Below are positions 20,791 through 31,142 of a stretch of DNA of 64,000 bases, piece after piece (the first letter of the stretch is position 1; every line of letters begins with the position of its first letter). A program made the translations under genes and the position numbers. The notes beneath the pieces are model-generated. The model saw only the letters and a program-made list of their open reading frames with translations, did not search any database and was not told where the DNA came from. Origin of the DNA: Paenibacillus polymyxa M1 (GTDB lineage: Bacteria; Bacillota; Bacilli; Paenibacillales; Paenibacillaceae); NCBI RefSeq assembly GCF_000237325.1, contig NC_017542.1, positions 4,064,501-4,128,500 on the forward strand, in the 5' to 3' direction.

Positions 20791-21864
20791 CTACTTTAAA
20801 TGCATTTTGAATTGCAGGAACAATTCGTTATAATGAGCGAGCATTCGCTTGCCTAGGTTATCGTATACTTCAAGCTTATCTGTAATTTCAGATGGAGGAT
20901 AGAACCGCTCATCGCCAGAAATATCTTCAGGCAGCAATTTCTTTGCATCCTTGTTTGGTGTGGAATAACCCACAAATTCAGCATTTTGAGCGGCTACATC
21001 GGGCTGCATCATAAAATTGATAAATTTATGAGCCGCATCCACATGGGTAGCCGTTTTTGGAATAACTATATTATCAAACCACAGGTTGGACCCTTCATCT
21101 GGCACGACGTAATCCAGCTTATCGTTCTGATCCATGATTTCGGACGCATCACCGGACCATACAACTCCAGCAGCAGCTTCCTCGTTGGCTAGCAGCATTT
21201 TAATCTCGTCGCCAACCACAGCCTTGACATTAGGTGCTAGCTTTTCCAGCTTCGTCAAAGCTTGCTGCAAATGCGCCTTGTTTGTATCATTCAGGGAATA
21301 GTGGAGACTGTTCAGCGACATGCCCATAATCTCCCTAGCTCCATCAACCAGCAACAGGTTATTACGCAACTTCGGGTCCCACAGGCCATCCCAGCTATGA
21401 AAATCAATGCCTTTGGTCAGCTCCGGGTTAAACACAATCCCGACTGTACCCCAAAAATACGGAACCGAATATTGATTATTTGGATCAAACGAAAGGTTTA
21501 GATAATGAGAATCTACATGCTTCAAATTCGGCAGCTTGCTATGGTCCAATGGGAGCAGTAGATGTTCTTGCTTCATTTTAGCCAAAGCGTATTCCGAGGG
21601 AACCGCTACATCAAACGAAGTTCCTCCCTGCTCGATTTTCGTCAGCATCGCCTCATTGGAATCAAATGTCTGATAAATGACGGTAATCCCCGTCTCCTTC
21701 TGAAACCGTTCCAGCAGCTCAGGATCAATGTAGTCTCCCCAGTTGTACACCGTCAGTGTGTTACCACCGGAGTAGCCTTGACTAGAGTTCAACCAGGCTG
21801 CCACGCCCATCAGACCAAACGAGATGATGAAAATGGACAGAAACACGCGCACAAGCGACTTCAT
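20791..21864 (-). CDS. potD: Spermidine/putrescine ABC transporter substrate-binding protein
   Basis: A 357-aa periplasmic-binding-type protein held by an N-terminal membrane segment (about 5-25, no lipobox Cys). The mature chain begins LTVYNWGDYIDPELLERF, the PotD hallmark, and DVAVPSEYALAKM contributes to the ligand site. The ATG overlaps the potC stop by 4 nt (translational coupling). Last gene of the pot operon. Confidence 0.9.
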   Translation of the reverse strand: MKSLVRVFLSIFIISFGLMGVAAWLNSSQGYSGGNTLTVYNWGDYIDPELLERFQKETGITVIYQTFDSNEAMLTKIEQGGTSFDVAVPSEYALAKMKQEHLLLPLDHSKLPNLKHVDSHYLNLSFDPNNQYSVPYFWGTVGIVFNPELTKGIDFHSWDGLWDPKLRNNLLLVDGAREIMGMSLNSLHYSLNDTNKAHLQQALTKLEKLAPNVKAVVGDEIKMLLANEEAAAGVVWSGDASEIMDQNDKLDYVVPDEGSNLWFDNIVIPKTATHVDAAHKFINFMMQPDVAAQNAEFVGYSTPNKDAKKLLPEDISGDERFYPPSEITDKLEVYDNLGKRMLAHYNELFLQFKMHLK

Positions 21865-22682
21865 CTAGGCACCCCCATTTCCGCCGCAGGCTCTTTTTTA
21901 CCATTACGATTCGCCTTGCGCATAATAAAGTAATAGCCCACCACCAGCAGCACAGTAAACAGGAATATGAGCGTGGACAGTGCATTGATGGACAAGGAAA
22001 CCCCTTGACGGGCCCGTGAGTATATTTCCACCGATAAGGTCGAATAGCCACTGCCTGTCACAAAAAAGGTCACCGCAAAATCATCCAGCGAGTACGTTAA
22101 CGCCATAAAAAAGCCTGCATAAATCCCTGGCTTGATAAAGGGCAAAATCACCTTGGTTAGCACATCCAGCCGGCTGGCACCCAAATCACGCGCAGCGTCC
22201 ACCAGGGATGGGCTCATTTCCTGAAGCCGCGGCAAAATCATAATGACCGCAATCGGCACACTAAACGCAATATGGGATAACAAAACAGAGTAAAAACCCA
22301 GCTTAATGCCAACCATCGTGAACAAAATGAGGAAGGAAGCGCCAATAATGACGTCCGGGTTCACGATCAGTACATTGTTGAGCGACAACAACGTATTTTT
22401 GACTCGACGGTTCTGCATCTGATGAATAGCCAGCGCACCCATGATACCAATAATCGTAGCCAACGCAGACGACAGCAAAGCGATTACTAAGGTGTTAATA
22501 ACAATAATGATCAAGCGGGTGTCTGCAAACACCTCTTTGTAATATTGAAGTGTAAAGCCTTCAAACTCGTGCATGGTCCCGCCGCTGTTGAAGGAATAGT
22601 ACATCAAATACAAGATAGGCGCATACAACACGAGAAAAACAATCACCAAATATATATTCCCGAATCGGTTTTTATTTACCAT
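21861..22682 (-). CDS. potC: Spermidine/putrescine ABC transporter permease PotC
   Basis: A 273-aa inner-membrane permease with six predicted membrane segments. The EAA loop [25 protein letters not shown] contacts the ATPase. It overlaps potB by 11 nt and potD by 4 nt. CGGAGGGTG precedes the ATG. Confidence 0.9.
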   Translation of the reverse strand: MVNKNRFGNIYLVIVFLVLYAPILYLMYYSFNSGGTMHEFEGFTLQYYKEVFADTRLIIIVINTLVIALLSSALATIIGIMGALAIHQMQNRRVKNTLLSLNNVLIVNPDVIIGASFLILFTMVGIKLGFYSVLLSHIAFSVPIAVIMILPRLQEMSPSLVDAARDLGASRLDVLTKVILPFIKPGIYAGFFMALTYSLDDFAVTFFVTGSGYSTLSVEIYSRARQGVSLSINALSTLIFLFTVLLVVGYYFIMRKANRNGKKEPAAEMGVPR

Positions 22683-23484
22683 GCCGCACCCTCCGTTTCG
22701 TTCGCGAGGTGAGCAACATAATGATCGCCATCGCCAAAATCAGGAACACAGCCACTGTTGAGCCCATACCCCAGTCCTGAGTAACTAGAAAATGCTGCTC
22801 TATCGCCGTCCCCAGCGTAATTACACGGTTACCTGCAATCAGACGGGTAATCATAAACAGCGACAACGCTGGAATAAACACAGCCATACAACCAGACCGC
22901 ACACCCGAAAGTGTTAACGGGAAAATAACCCTGCGAAACGCGGTCCATTTGGATGCGCCCAAATCACGGGCTGCGTCCAGCAGTGAAGGATTCAAACCTT
23001 CCAACGCATTATAGATGGGCAAAATCATAAAAGGCACAAAAATATAAACAGATACAAACACAAAACTGGAGCTGGTAAACAATATTTGCTGACCGCCCAA
23101 CCCAACCATGCCTAATACCGCATTTACCGGACCATAAGTCCCGAAAATCCCGATAAAAGCATACGTTTTGAGCAACAGGTTAATCCAGGTCGGCAAAATA
23201 ATGAGCAACAGCCACAGTTGCTTATGCTTGGTGCGAGTAAGCAAATATGCCGCCGGATACGCCACGAGCAGTGAAAATACAGTGATCAGAAATGCATACC
23301 AAAACGAGCTAAGCGTCATGCTTAAATAAACAGGTGTCAGAAACTGAGCGTAGTTGCTGAATGTGAGATGACCATCCACATCAAACAGTGAATAGTAAAA
23401 TACAAGTACAACTGGAGCTGCCACGAACAGCACAATCCATAAATAGTAAGGCAGCAGATACGCTGCTCTTGTATTACCGGACAT
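22672..23484 (-). CDS. potB: Spermidine/putrescine ABC transporter permease PotB
   Basis: A permease of about 270 aa with six membrane segments and an EAA loop ([20 protein letters not shown]). The start is ATG 23484, just after GAGGTGGA and overlapping the potA end by 11 nt; the longer open frame into potA is not coding. Confidence 0.9.
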   Translation of the reverse strand: MSGNTRAAYLLPYYLWIVLFVAAPVVLVFYYSLFDVDGHLTFSNYAQFLTPVYLSMTLSSFWYAFLITVFSLLVAYPAAYLLTRTKHKQLWLLLIILPTWINLLLKTYAFIGIFGTYGPVNAVLGMVGLGGQQILFTSSSFVFVSVYIFVPFMILPIYNALEGLNPSLLDAARDLGASKWTAFRRVIFPLTLSGVRSGCMAVFIPALSLFMITRLIAGNRVITLGTAIEQHFLVTQDWGMGSTVAVFLILAMAIIMLLTSRTKRRVRHGK

Positions 23485-24613
23485 GCTGATCCACCTCTTC
23501 ATAGGCTTCCAGACGCCGATCGAATTCTTCCTCTGTTTCCCCGAACCGCATGACATGAATGGCTTCCGGGTCGAATCGCAGACCGATTTCACTGCCCAGC
23601 TCCGCCTTTTTGGTAGAATGCACCAGCCATTCCTGTCCTGAGTCATCATAGCAGCTTATTTCATAGTGAACTCCACGGAACAATTGGGTATCCACCTGAA
23701 CACGCAGCTTGCCTTCAGCAACACTGGTAATCTCCAAGTCCTCTGGCCGAATTACAATTTCAATAGGTTCGTTCGGACGCAATCCTCCGTCGACACATTC
23801 AAACTGTCGGCCGTTGAATTCCACTTGGTAATCCGCGATCATACGTCCAGGAACAATATTCGATTCGCCGATAAAATCAGCAACAAACCGATTAATCGGC
23901 TCATCATAGATATCATTTGGCGTCCCACTCTGCTCGATCTTGCCCTTGTTCATGACAAAAATTTCGTCTGACATGGCCAGTGCTTCCTCCTGATCATGCG
24001 TAACAAATATAAAAGTGATTCCAAGTCGCTGCTGCATTTCACGCAAAATATACTGCATTTCTGTCCGCAGCTTTAAATCCAGTGCCGACAATGGTTCATC
24101 CAGCAAGAGAACATCAGGCTCATTGACGATAGCCCGTGCAATAGCTACACGCTGACGCTGTCCCCCGGACATTTCAGAAATTTCCCGTTCGCCGTAGCCT
24201 TCCAGATTGACAAAGGACAACGCCTGTGTCACCTTCTCCTGAATGTCCTTTTTGTTCATCTTTTTAATCCGCAGACCAAAAGCGACATTTTCAAACACAT
24301 TCAGATGTGGAAATAGCGCATAATCCTGAAAAACCGTATTGACCTGCCGCTCGTTGGCTGGAACACGATTAATGAGTTTTCCATTCAAATAAATAGAGCC
24401 CTCTGTCGGCTCTGCAAAACCTGCAATCATACGCAGAATCGTCGTTTTACCACAGCCGGAAGGACCCAGCAGTGTATAAAATTTGCCACGCTCAATCTCA
24501 AAGCTGACATCCGCCAGCACTGGGGGATCGTTGTCATATTGTTTGGTCACCCGTTCGAATCGGATGATGGTTTGCTCTCCCATAACACCCTCCTTCAAAA
24601 AATTCGACTTCAT
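23474..24613 (-). CDS. potA: Spermidine/putrescine ABC transporter ATP-binding protein
   Basis: A 379-aa ATPase. Walker [10 protein letters not shown]-loop, signature [14 protein letters not shown] and Walker [13 protein letters not shown] are all in the first 180 residues, followed by the TOBE-type regulatory domain (about 270-365). First gene of potABCD. The PuuR-like regulator that often precedes pot genes in Bacillota is not here; dapL lies 46 nt upstream on the same strand. Confidence 0.92.
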   Translation of the reverse strand: MKSNFLKEGVMGEQTIIRFERVTKQYDNDPPVLADVSFEIERGKFYTLLGPSGCGKTTILRMIAGFAEPTEGSIYLNGKLINRVPANERQVNTVFQDYALFPHLNVFENVAFGLRIKKMNKKDIQEKVTQALSFVNLEGYGEREISEMSGGQRQRVAIARAIVNEPDVLLLDEPLSALDLKLRTEMQYILREMQQRLGITFIFVTHDQEEALAMSDEIFVMNKGKIEQSGTPNDIYDEPINRFVADFIGESNIVPGRMIADYQVEFNGRQFECVDGGLRPNEPIEIVIRPEDLEITSVAEGKLRVQVDTQLFRGVHYEISCYDDSGQEWLVHSTKKAELGSEIGLRFDPEAIHVMRFGETEEEFDRRLEAYEEVDQHVR

Positions 24614-24659
24614 TCCACCACATTCTCTTCATTAAACATAATTATTCAGACCGTATCAT

Positions 24660-25796
24660 TCACCCTTGTGACTTCCATGTAAAATAGTCTGTCAACACAC
24701 GGATAGCTACCTCGATGGCTTCCTCTGCAGGCTCCAGCTTGGCATGGTGCAAGCCATAAGGCGTATCCACGCCAAGCCAGAACATCAAGCCAGGAATTCG
24801 TTCCAGAAAATACCCGAAGTCCTCTCCGGTCATCGCTTCTCCGCATTCAACAAGCTGCACATCCTGCCGATTACTAACCCATTTCATGAATTCCTCAGTC
24901 ACCTTGGCTTCATTGTATACTTGCAAATAATTGGAGCCATAATGAATCTTCGCTTGGCATTCAAATCCAGCTTCCACACCGCGCACCAGCGCCTCAATCC
25001 GCGATTTAACCAGCGTCATCGTATCGGCAGACAACGTTCGGATCGTACCTTCCAAACGGGCGGTTTCCGCGATAATATTCTGCTTCGTGCCTCCGCTAAC
25101 CTTACCAACCGTAATGACCGCTGCATCCAGTGGATTCACATTACGGGCTACCACCGTCTGTAATTGTCCCACCAGCTGACAAGCAGCCACTACCATATCA
25201 TTCGCCTTGTGTGGATACGCCGCATGCCCCCCCGTACCCTTGAGGTCGATGAAAAGCTCCGATGTATTGGCAAATAGGATGCCCGAGCGAGTGGCTATGG
25301 TGCCTACAGGATATTCTGGTGCAACATGCAATGCGACAATTTCATCCGGCATCCAGTCGGCCAGCTCCGTGCTGTCCCGCATAGGCAAGGCTCCACCAGG
25401 TCCTTCCTCAGCTGGTTGAAACAACACGACCAGATCATCCTTAATCGGATGACTCGCAAAGTGTGTTACAATTCCCAATCCAATCGTCATATGTAAGTCG
25501 TGACCACAAGCATGCATGTAGCCGGGATGAGTCGAACGGAAATCGTAACCCGTCTCTTCCTCAATCGGTAAACCATCCATATCACAACGATATCCATAGC
25601 GGCGCTCAGGAGCCGTTCCATGAATAAGTACTAACACGCCCGTACGCCATGTACGAATGTCCAGCCGCTCCTGAGGGAGCGTTTCCAAGTAGTTCAGCAA
25701 GTATCGTTGTGTTTTATATTCCTCAAACCCTGGTTCGGGAATTTGATGCAGATCCCTTCGTATTTGAACAAAAGAACGATCATCAGCTGTGCTCAT
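24660..25796 (-). CDS. dapL: N-acetyldiaminopimelate deacetylase (YkuR-like, M20 family)
   Basis: A 378-aa metal-dependent amidohydrolase removing acetate from N-acetyl-LL-diaminopimelate to give LL-DAP. M20 hallmarks: the metal-binding [10 protein letters not shown] (about residue 90), AEEGPGG with catalytic Glu (about 130), HVAPEYPVG and [13 protein letters not shown] near the C-terminus. AAAGAGGAGG precedes the ATG. It lies between dapH (upstream, with a terminator-like hairpin between) and potA. YkuR-like length and pairing with dapH favour this over a generic hippurate hydrolase. Confidence 0.88.
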   Translation of the reverse strand: MSTADDRSFVQIRRDLHQIPEPGFEEYKTQRYLLNYLETLPQERLDIRTWRTGVLVLIHGTAPERRYGYRCDMDGLPIEEETGYDFRSTHPGYMHACGHDLHMTIGLGIVTHFASHPIKDDLVVLFQPAEEGPGGALPMRDSTELADWMPDEIVALHVAPEYPVGTIATRSGILFANTSELFIDLKGTGGHAAYPHKANDMVVAACQLVGQLQTVVARNVNPLDAAVITVGKVSGGTKQNIIAETARLEGTIRTLSADTMTLVKSRIEALVRGVEAGFECQAKIHYGSNYLQVYNEAKVTEEFMKWVSNRQDVQLVECGEAMTGEDFGYFLERIPGLMFWLGVDTPYGLHHAKLEPAEEAIEVAIRVLTDYFTWKSQG

Positions 25797-25853
25797 TATG
25801 CTGCCACGCCTCCTCTTTATAGCTCATCAGCTCTTATCGGGCAAAAGAATAAA

Positions 25854-25890
25854 AGGACAAAAGCCCGGCGCAGCCGCCGAGCCTTGTCCG
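25854..25890 (-). terminator. Terminator-like hairpin between dapH and dapL
   Basis: GGACAA...CGGCG / CGCCG...TTGTCC with a T-rich tail on the minus strand (TTTTATTCTTTT). It may partly separate dapH from dapL transcription. Confidence 0.5.
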
Positions 25891-25978
25891 TTGTGCTTCG
25901 TCCCTAAGTTATGCTGTCAGTGCATCATGCTCCTGACAAGGAATCGTTCACCTTTGGTACCTAAAAAACGTTGCCTTC

Positions 25979-26692
25979 TTACAGAACGCGCAGTTCTTTC
26001 AAAATCTCAGTTTTGGATTTGGTCTTGTCATCGACCTGTTTGATTACACGTGCAGGTGTACCAGCTACTACGGAGTATGGAGGCACATCTTCAGTTACAA
26101 CCGCTCCGGCTGCAACAACTGCACCTTTACCGATGCGTACGCCTTCCAGTACAACCGAGTTCGCACCGATCAATACTTCGTCTTCTACAATGACAGGCTG
26201 TGCGGATGGTGGCTCAATGACACCTGCAAGGACGACGCCTGCACCGATGTGGCACATGTTGCCGACTTTAACACGACCGCCCAGCACAGCATTCATATCA
26301 ATCATGGTGCCTTCACCAATCGTAACGCCAATGTTAATCACTGCGCCCATCATAATGACTGCGTTGTTACCAATGCCCACCATATCGCGGATATAGGCGC
26401 CTGGCTCAATGCGTGCATTGATGCCTTTCAGATCCAGCATTGGAACAGCAGAGTTACGGCGGTCATTTTCCACCACATAATCTTCTTCTTTCGCGTTTGC
26501 GCTATCCAGTACAGGCTTGATATCGGCCCAATCACCAAATACCACACCGCTGTCTCCAGAAATAAAAGCTTGAACATTCTCGCCAAAAGATGCGGAAGCC
26601 AAAGCCCCTTTTACATATACTTTAACAGGCGTCTTTTTCTTGCTGTTTTTAATCACGTTGATGACTTCTTGTGTATTCATTTCGATGGACAT
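25979..26692 (-). CDS. dapH: Tetrahydrodipicolinate N-acetyltransferase
   Basis: A 237-aa enzyme (237 residues is typical of YkuQ/DapH). The N-terminal DapH domain ([21 protein letters not shown]) is followed by a left-handed beta-helix of hexapeptide repeats (about 95-205). It acetylates tetrahydrodipicolinate, the first step of the acetyl branch of DAP synthesis. Serine O-acetyltransferase is excluded by the N-terminal domain. Confidence 0.93.
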   Translation of the reverse strand: MSIEMNTQEVINVIKNSKKKTPVKVYVKGALASASFGENVQAFISGDSGVVFGDWADIKPVLDSANAKEEDYVVENDRRNSAVPMLDLKGINARIEPGAYIRDMVGIGNNAVIMMGAVINIGVTIGEGTMIDMNAVLGGRVKVGNMCHIGAGVVLAGVIEPPSAQPVIVEDEVLIGANSVVLEGVRIGKGAVVAAGAVVTEDVPPYSVVAGTPARVIKQVDDKTKSKTEILKELRVL

Positions 26693-26904
26693 ATTAAATC
26701 TAACAACTCCTTCATCGCTTCATACGACTTCGCAAGCCGGAATGATCTTATTCTCTCATCCTTTATAGCACAAAAGTGCAGGTCTCGCAATTACAGATTA
26801 GACCTTCGAATCGCTAATCCAGTACGTAAAACAACAAATTTCAGCAGTTTGACTGCCTTAAATTCATGATTATAAGCCAGCGACCACCTTAATTTTAAAC
26901 AGGA

Positions 26905-27810
26905 TTATTTATTAGCTTGCAGGCTCTCCAGCGATGTATAAATGAAGGATTCGAATCCTTCAGCAGGTTCACCATGTGGAATGTTCACTTTCACGCTGAA
27001 AGCGCCCGTAGTATTTTCCACAACAATATATTGTTGGGTGATCTTCGAACCGTTCGCTTGCAAGAACAGACGGCTGCTGGTCAGCGCTTGAGGCACGGCT
27101 GCTTTGTCCAGCTTTTGCACCTTGCCAATGGAAGCCAGGTCCTTCTCGCCATCTTTTTGAAGTTCATCTAAATTAAAGTTGGAGGGCAGCTTCGTAATTT
27201 CGGCGTAGTAGTTATCATCTACCGCTAAAGCGACACGGTTTTGATCGGGAAACAGGGACATCGGATCAAACACATACAGCGAATAGCCCTCTCCCTTTGC
27301 CAAAGTTGCTGTCTGCTTTTCCTTTTTCCCTTCAAGGTTAAGCTCAAAAGTTTGAGTTTTCGCGCGATTCCCGCCTACTTGTTGACCAGAGCTTCCGTTT
27401 TGACTGCTATCTGTTGAAGCCTCTGTCTTTTGTATTTTCGTTAAAGTCAGTTGCTTCGCTGTCGCGTCGTCCTCTACTGCTTTTTCGGTATATTCAAACG
27501 CTACTGGATCACCTTCCTTAAGTCCAGCAATTACTGTATCCAGTCCTTCCCCCAGTTGGAAGGATTGGGCTTCGCCATTGGTTTCAATCTCTACCGTATG
27601 CGGATCAGCAGCTCCGTTGTATACACCTGTGCCTTTTTTAACCTGCGGCTCAGCGACCGGCTCCGGAGTGGCTTGCGGCTGTTGCGTTTGCGGTTGATCT
27701 GCCCCTTGAGGTGCATTGTTATTGGTTTGCGGTTTCGTACCACAGGCTGATAGAGCCAGCACTGCCACGACAGTCAGTAGTATGATTGAAAATGTGTTAT
27801 GTTTTTTCAT
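26905..27810 (-). CDS. Putative lipoprotein with P/Q/T-rich linker
   Basis: A 301-aa secreted lipoprotein: signal peptide with lipobox LSACG (Cys about 22), a low-complexity P/Q/A/T linker (30-60), a small beta-rich domain (about 62-125, EIETNGEAQSFQLG), a second Ser/Gln linker and a C-terminal domain (about 150-301). The start is ATG 27810 with GGAGGTGG upstream. I do not recognise a named family; it is a surface protein of unknown role. Confidence 0.75.
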   Translation of the reverse strand: MKKHNTFSIILLTVVAVLALSACGTKPQTNNNAPQGADQPQTQQPQATPEPVAEPQVKKGTGVYNGAADPHTVEIETNGEAQSFQLGEGLDTVIAGLKEGDPVAFEYTEKAVEDDATAKQLTLTKIQKTEASTDSSQNGSSGQQVGGNRAKTQTFELNLEGKKEKQTATLAKGEGYSLYVFDPMSLFPDQNRVALAVDDNYYAEITKLPSNFNLDELQKDGEKDLASIGKVQKLDKAAVPQALTSSRLFLQANGSKITQQYIVVENTTGAFSVKVNIPHGEPAEGFESFIYTSLESLQANK

Positions 27811-28043
27811 AAAATCCACCTCCACGATGATAGACGAGCTTGTGCAGCAGAAGTTCTATACAGCATCTCACTTAAAATCCTTTCCTCTCGCTCCCGTTTA
27901 TTATATTCTCAGGATTTTGCAAAATCCTAATACCATGGGGATGCCAGGTACGGTATAATGGGCTATATTAAACCTCATTTTCGAGATACCGTTAGAAGGA
28001 ATATTAACGTATTTATTTTCTTCCATACGGATGGAGCTGCCAC

Positions 28044-28988
28044 ATGAATCAAGCACACAAACCGTCGTTTTCCTTTGAATTATTATACATCATAGGTATT
28101 ATCGCTATTTCGTTCTCCTCGATCTTCGTCAGATGGTCTGAAGCCGAGGTGTCCGTCATCGCTATGTACCGTTTGTACCTGACCAATCTTCTGATGCTGC
28201 CATTGGTCTGGAAATACCGCACCGAGCTATTCAGCCTCACTCGCAAGCAGTGGATGATGATCCTCTGGTCCGGTATCGCGCTAGGGCTGCATTTCTTGCT
28301 GTGGATGGGCTCGCTGCGACTGACCACCGTTGCAAGCTCTACTGTTATTATGACATTGGAACCGATCCTTGTCATGCTCGGTTCTTTTTTGTTTTTCCGG
28401 ACAGGCACAAATCGCGCTATGCTCTTTGGAATGGGCATGGCCTTTGTCGGCTCACTGGCCATTGGCGCAGGGGATTTTCATGTCTCAGGACAAGCTCTGC
28501 TCGGAGATGCGCTGTCCTTCTTGGGTATGGTAGCCGTGTCCATCCATATGCTGATGGGCAAGCATCTACGCGAGCATTTGAGCGCTTTTGTCTATAATTT
28601 TTGGGTTTTTATCATCGCAGCCACATCGCTTGCGCTGTATAATGTGGTCAATGCCATACCTTTTACTGGATATGCCCCACGCGAATGGGGACTGTTCCTG
28701 CTGCTTGCCATTGTGCCTACACTGTTCGGACACTATCTGTTTAACTGGCTACTCAAATACATTAACGCCACCGCGGTGTCGATGGCGGTACTCGGTGAGC
28801 CCGTTATTTCCTCCCTGCTGGCTTGGGTGCTGCTCGGGGAAAGGCTGTCTACCTTACAATTTGGTGCAGGCTTTTTTATCCTGTTCGGGGTATGGGTTTT
28901 TATCCGATACGGAACAGATTTTAAAAAGCAAGTTGTCCATGAAAGTGAAATACCCGACAATGAGCGCTCCCTGAAGGCTAGCTCTTAG
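28044..28988 (+). CDS. DMT-superfamily transporter (EamA family)
   Basis: A 314-aa membrane protein with ten predicted membrane helices in two EamA repeats. The first ends around GSFLFFRTGTNRAMLFG; the second contains FNWLLKYINATAVSMAVLGEPVISSLLAWVLLGE (shown in pieces), the typical second-repeat signature. Such proteins export amino acids or small metabolites; the substrate is unknown. Shine-Dalgarno GATGGAG. Confidence 0.88.
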   Translation: MNQAHKPSFSFELLYIIGIIAISFSSIFVRWSEAEVSVIAMYRLYLTNLLMLPLVWKYRTELFSLTRKQWMMILWSGIALGLHFLLWMGSLRLTTVASSTVIMTLEPILVMLGSFLFFRTGTNRAMLFGMGMAFVGSLAIGAGDFHVSGQALLGDALSFLGMVAVSIHMLMGKHLREHLSAFVYNFWVFIIAATSLALYNVVNAIPFTGYAPREWGLFLLLAIVPTLFGHYLFNWLLKYINATAVSMAVLGEPVISSLLAWVLLGERLSTLQFGAGFFILFGVWVFIRYGTDFKKQVVHESEIPDNERSLKASS

Positions 28989-29062
28989 CTTATTACCCCA
29001 TTTTCATAAACCATACTCAATGGATTAAATTTACTTCTAAAAAAAGGAAGGCGGAATCCTCT

Positions 29063-29926
29063 ATGAAATCCATCGTATCCAAACGCTGGTTGCTGGCCCG
29101 ATTGTACGAACCTGACATAATCATTGCCGACTGCCGTTCCCTGCTTGGACAAGCCGGAGCTGGACGAAACGAATTTAATGAAGACCATATCCCAGGGGCG
29201 GTTCACTTCGATTTGGAGGAAGACCTTACCGCTCCTCTAGGCGAGCATGGTGGTCGCCATCCATTACCTGACGTGGATACACTTGCTGCACGTCTGAGCC
29301 GTGCCGGAATCAATGCAGCTTCACGCATCGTTGCTTATGATGACCAAGGGGGCATGATGGCCTCCCGCTTCTGGTGGCTCCTGCGCTATCTTGGGCATGA
29401 ACAGGTGTACGTACTGGAAGAAGGCTACAACGCTTGGAAGGAAGCGAAGTTCCCCGTTACGGCAGACCAGCCGATTCGCATTCCCTCGACCTTTGTGCCA
29501 AATGTTCAGCCACAAATGCTCACAAGTATGAAAGAAGTACAACGTATATCCGAAACTTCTGTTCCTGTTGGCTCCTATATCGGTTTTTCACCTATATTGA
29601 TCGACTCCAGAGAGCGTCCGCGCTACCTGGGGCTGGAAGAGCCCATAGATCAAGCAGCGGGGCATATCCCCGGTGCAGTGAATTTCTTCTGGAAAGAGGT
29701 CTTGGATGAAAAGGGGGCATTTAAAAACGAAGAGCAGTTAAAACAGCATTTCTCAGACCTTGATCAGAACGCTGAGATCATCGTATATTGCGGATCAGGC
29801 GTATCTGCCTGTCCAAATGTCCTGGCCTTGAATGAGGCAGGATTTAGTAATGTGAGACTCTATCCGGGGAGCTGGAGCGATTGGATCAGCTATGAGGAAA
29901 ATCCGGTGGCGACTGGACAGGAATGA
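29063..29926 (+). CDS. Sulfurtransferase (tandem rhodanese domains)
   Basis: A 287-aa two-domain rhodanese of the thiosulfate/3-mercaptopyruvate sulfurtransferase type. The inactive N-terminal domain is at 1-140. The catalytic domain has Cys243 in the loop CGSGVSA, which favours 3-mercaptopyruvate-type substrates, and the DSRERPRYLGLEEP and GHIPGAVN signatures. AAGGAAGGCGG precedes the ATG. It is the last gene before the AT-rich cassette region. Confidence 0.9.
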   Translation: MKSIVSKRWLLARLYEPDIIIADCRSLLGQAGAGRNEFNEDHIPGAVHFDLEEDLTAPLGEHGGRHPLPDVDTLAARLSRAGINAASRIVAYDDQGGMMASRFWWLLRYLGHEQVYVLEEGYNAWKEAKFPVTADQPIRIPSTFVPNVQPQMLTSMKEVQRISETSVPVGSYIGFSPILIDSRERPRYLGLEEPIDQAAGHIPGAVNFFWKEVLDEKGAFKNEEQLKQHFSDLDQNAEIIVYCGSGVSACPNVLALNEAGFSNVRLYPGSWSDWISYEENPVATGQE

Positions 29927-29959
29927 TCCATTTTTAACAGATATACAGGTTCTAAAGAC

Positions 29960-30003
29960 AAACACACTGCCTTAAGCGAATAGGCGCTTACGGCAGTGTG
30001 TTT
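29960..30003. terminator. Bidirectional terminator at the boundary of the cassette region
   Basis: A 19-bp stem with one mismatch (AAACACACTGCC... / ...GGCAGTGTGTTT) around a 6-nt loop, between convergent genes. Its left arm contains CACTGCCTTAAGCG, which also occurs exactly inside the attC-like site at 60,563-60,737. Confidence 0.85.
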
Positions 30004-30069
30004 ACTTAATTTTGCAATAGGTCTCTGGGTTGATTTCCGAATATGGTTACCATTAACTTATCGTACTAA

Positions 30070-31095
30070 TTAAAATATAGGGTTTAATTCCAACCACTTT
30101 TGAAGCAGTTTAATATCTTCATCGACATTTTTGATGACAGCAGAGTCTCCCCAAGTATTTGGAAGATAAGAAATGTATAGAGTACCAATATTAAAAATTC
30201 TTCTGAAGGGAATAAAGAGGGCAATAGAATCTACTTCACTTTGACTCATTGCTCTAACCTTGTTATATCCATTTAAGAATTGATATTTTCGTTCCTCTCT
30301 CTTTTGTAGTTTTGTTTCGTCACATCCCATGCCAAATGGGAAAGCATACAAAGATATGTCATATGCTCTCCATCCATTTCCACAGAAATCAAAATCAAAA
30401 AGGATAGGATTACTGTTAGCGTCAACTCGGATATTCCCACTATATATGTCGCCGTGACATATACCATATTGCGGTCTTTCAACAGTCAAACACTCTAGTT
30501 TATCGCTCACATTCTTTGCAACTTCCTCTAAAAAATGCAGGTCAAAATCATGAATGGTTGAGAACTGCCTTATAGCATCCATAGAATTATCTATAAATGA
30601 GTCAGCATCTAGATTCCATCGTTTTTTTCCAAGCTCACATTTGTCCCAAGCATTATGAATTGTAGCAATATAACTACCTAGTCTCTCGTTTAATTCAGCT
30701 GTTTCCTCAATTTGGTTAAACTCATGTTTTCCAACAGACGTATATAGTACTCCATACCTTATCCCATTTGCAGTGTTAAACTGTGAAATAAATTTTCCAT
30801 CATGTCTTGTAACTGGTGTAGTAATTTCAATGTCTGATAATTTTAGGTGATTGAGCAAATCTACCTCTGTTTGTATTTCTTCCATGCTTCTTATTCCTTT
30901 ACGGTATACCTTAAAGAAATACTCTTTTTCGTCTGCATTAACTCTGTATATGTCATGTATACCTCTATAAAATAACCGGCATTTAAGTAAGGCATAAGAA
31001 AAATATTCTCTTGAAATGTACTCACGGAGTGCATCTGCAGATAGTACAGATATCTCCAACGGAAAAATTTCCAAATGAATATCTCCCTTCAACAT
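30070..31095 (-). CDS. Aminoglycoside phosphotransferase-fold kinase (APH family)
   Basis: A 341-aa APH/choline-kinase-fold phosphotransferase. The Brenner motif HGDIYSGN (His214-Asp216) carries the catalytic Asp, and DFDF (234-237) the Mg-binding Asp. It phosphorylates a hydroxyl of an unknown small molecule; resistance is possible but not shown. ATG 31095 has no clear Shine-Dalgarno; TTG 31074 has AAGGGAG at good spacing and may be the real start. First AT-rich gene right of the boundary. No cassette site was seen between it and 31143. Confidence 0.85.
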   Translation of the reverse strand: MLKGDIHLEIFPLEISVLSADALREYISREYFSYALLKCRLFYRGIHDIYRVNADEKEYFFKVYRKGIRSMEEIQTEVDLLNHLKLSDIEITTPVTRHDGKFISQFNTANGIRYGVLYTSVGKHEFNQIEETAELNERLGSYIATIHNAWDKCELGKKRWNLDADSFIDNSMDAIRQFSTIHDFDLHFLEEVAKNVSDKLECLTVERPQYGICHGDIYSGNIRVDANSNPILFDFDFCGNGWRAYDISLYAFPFGMGCDETKLQKREERKYQFLNGYNKVRAMSQSEVDSIALFIPFRRIFNIGTLYISYLPNTWGDSAVIKNVDEDIKLLQKWLELNPIF

Positions 31096-31142
31096 TATTC
31101 ATTCGATGTACCCAGCTGCATATGATCCGGTATCAACTGACT

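Noticed and set aside
26693..26904. Lysine riboswitch upstream of dapH
   Set aside because: The gap is about 210 bp and I could not find the conserved L-box core or an anti-terminator pair.
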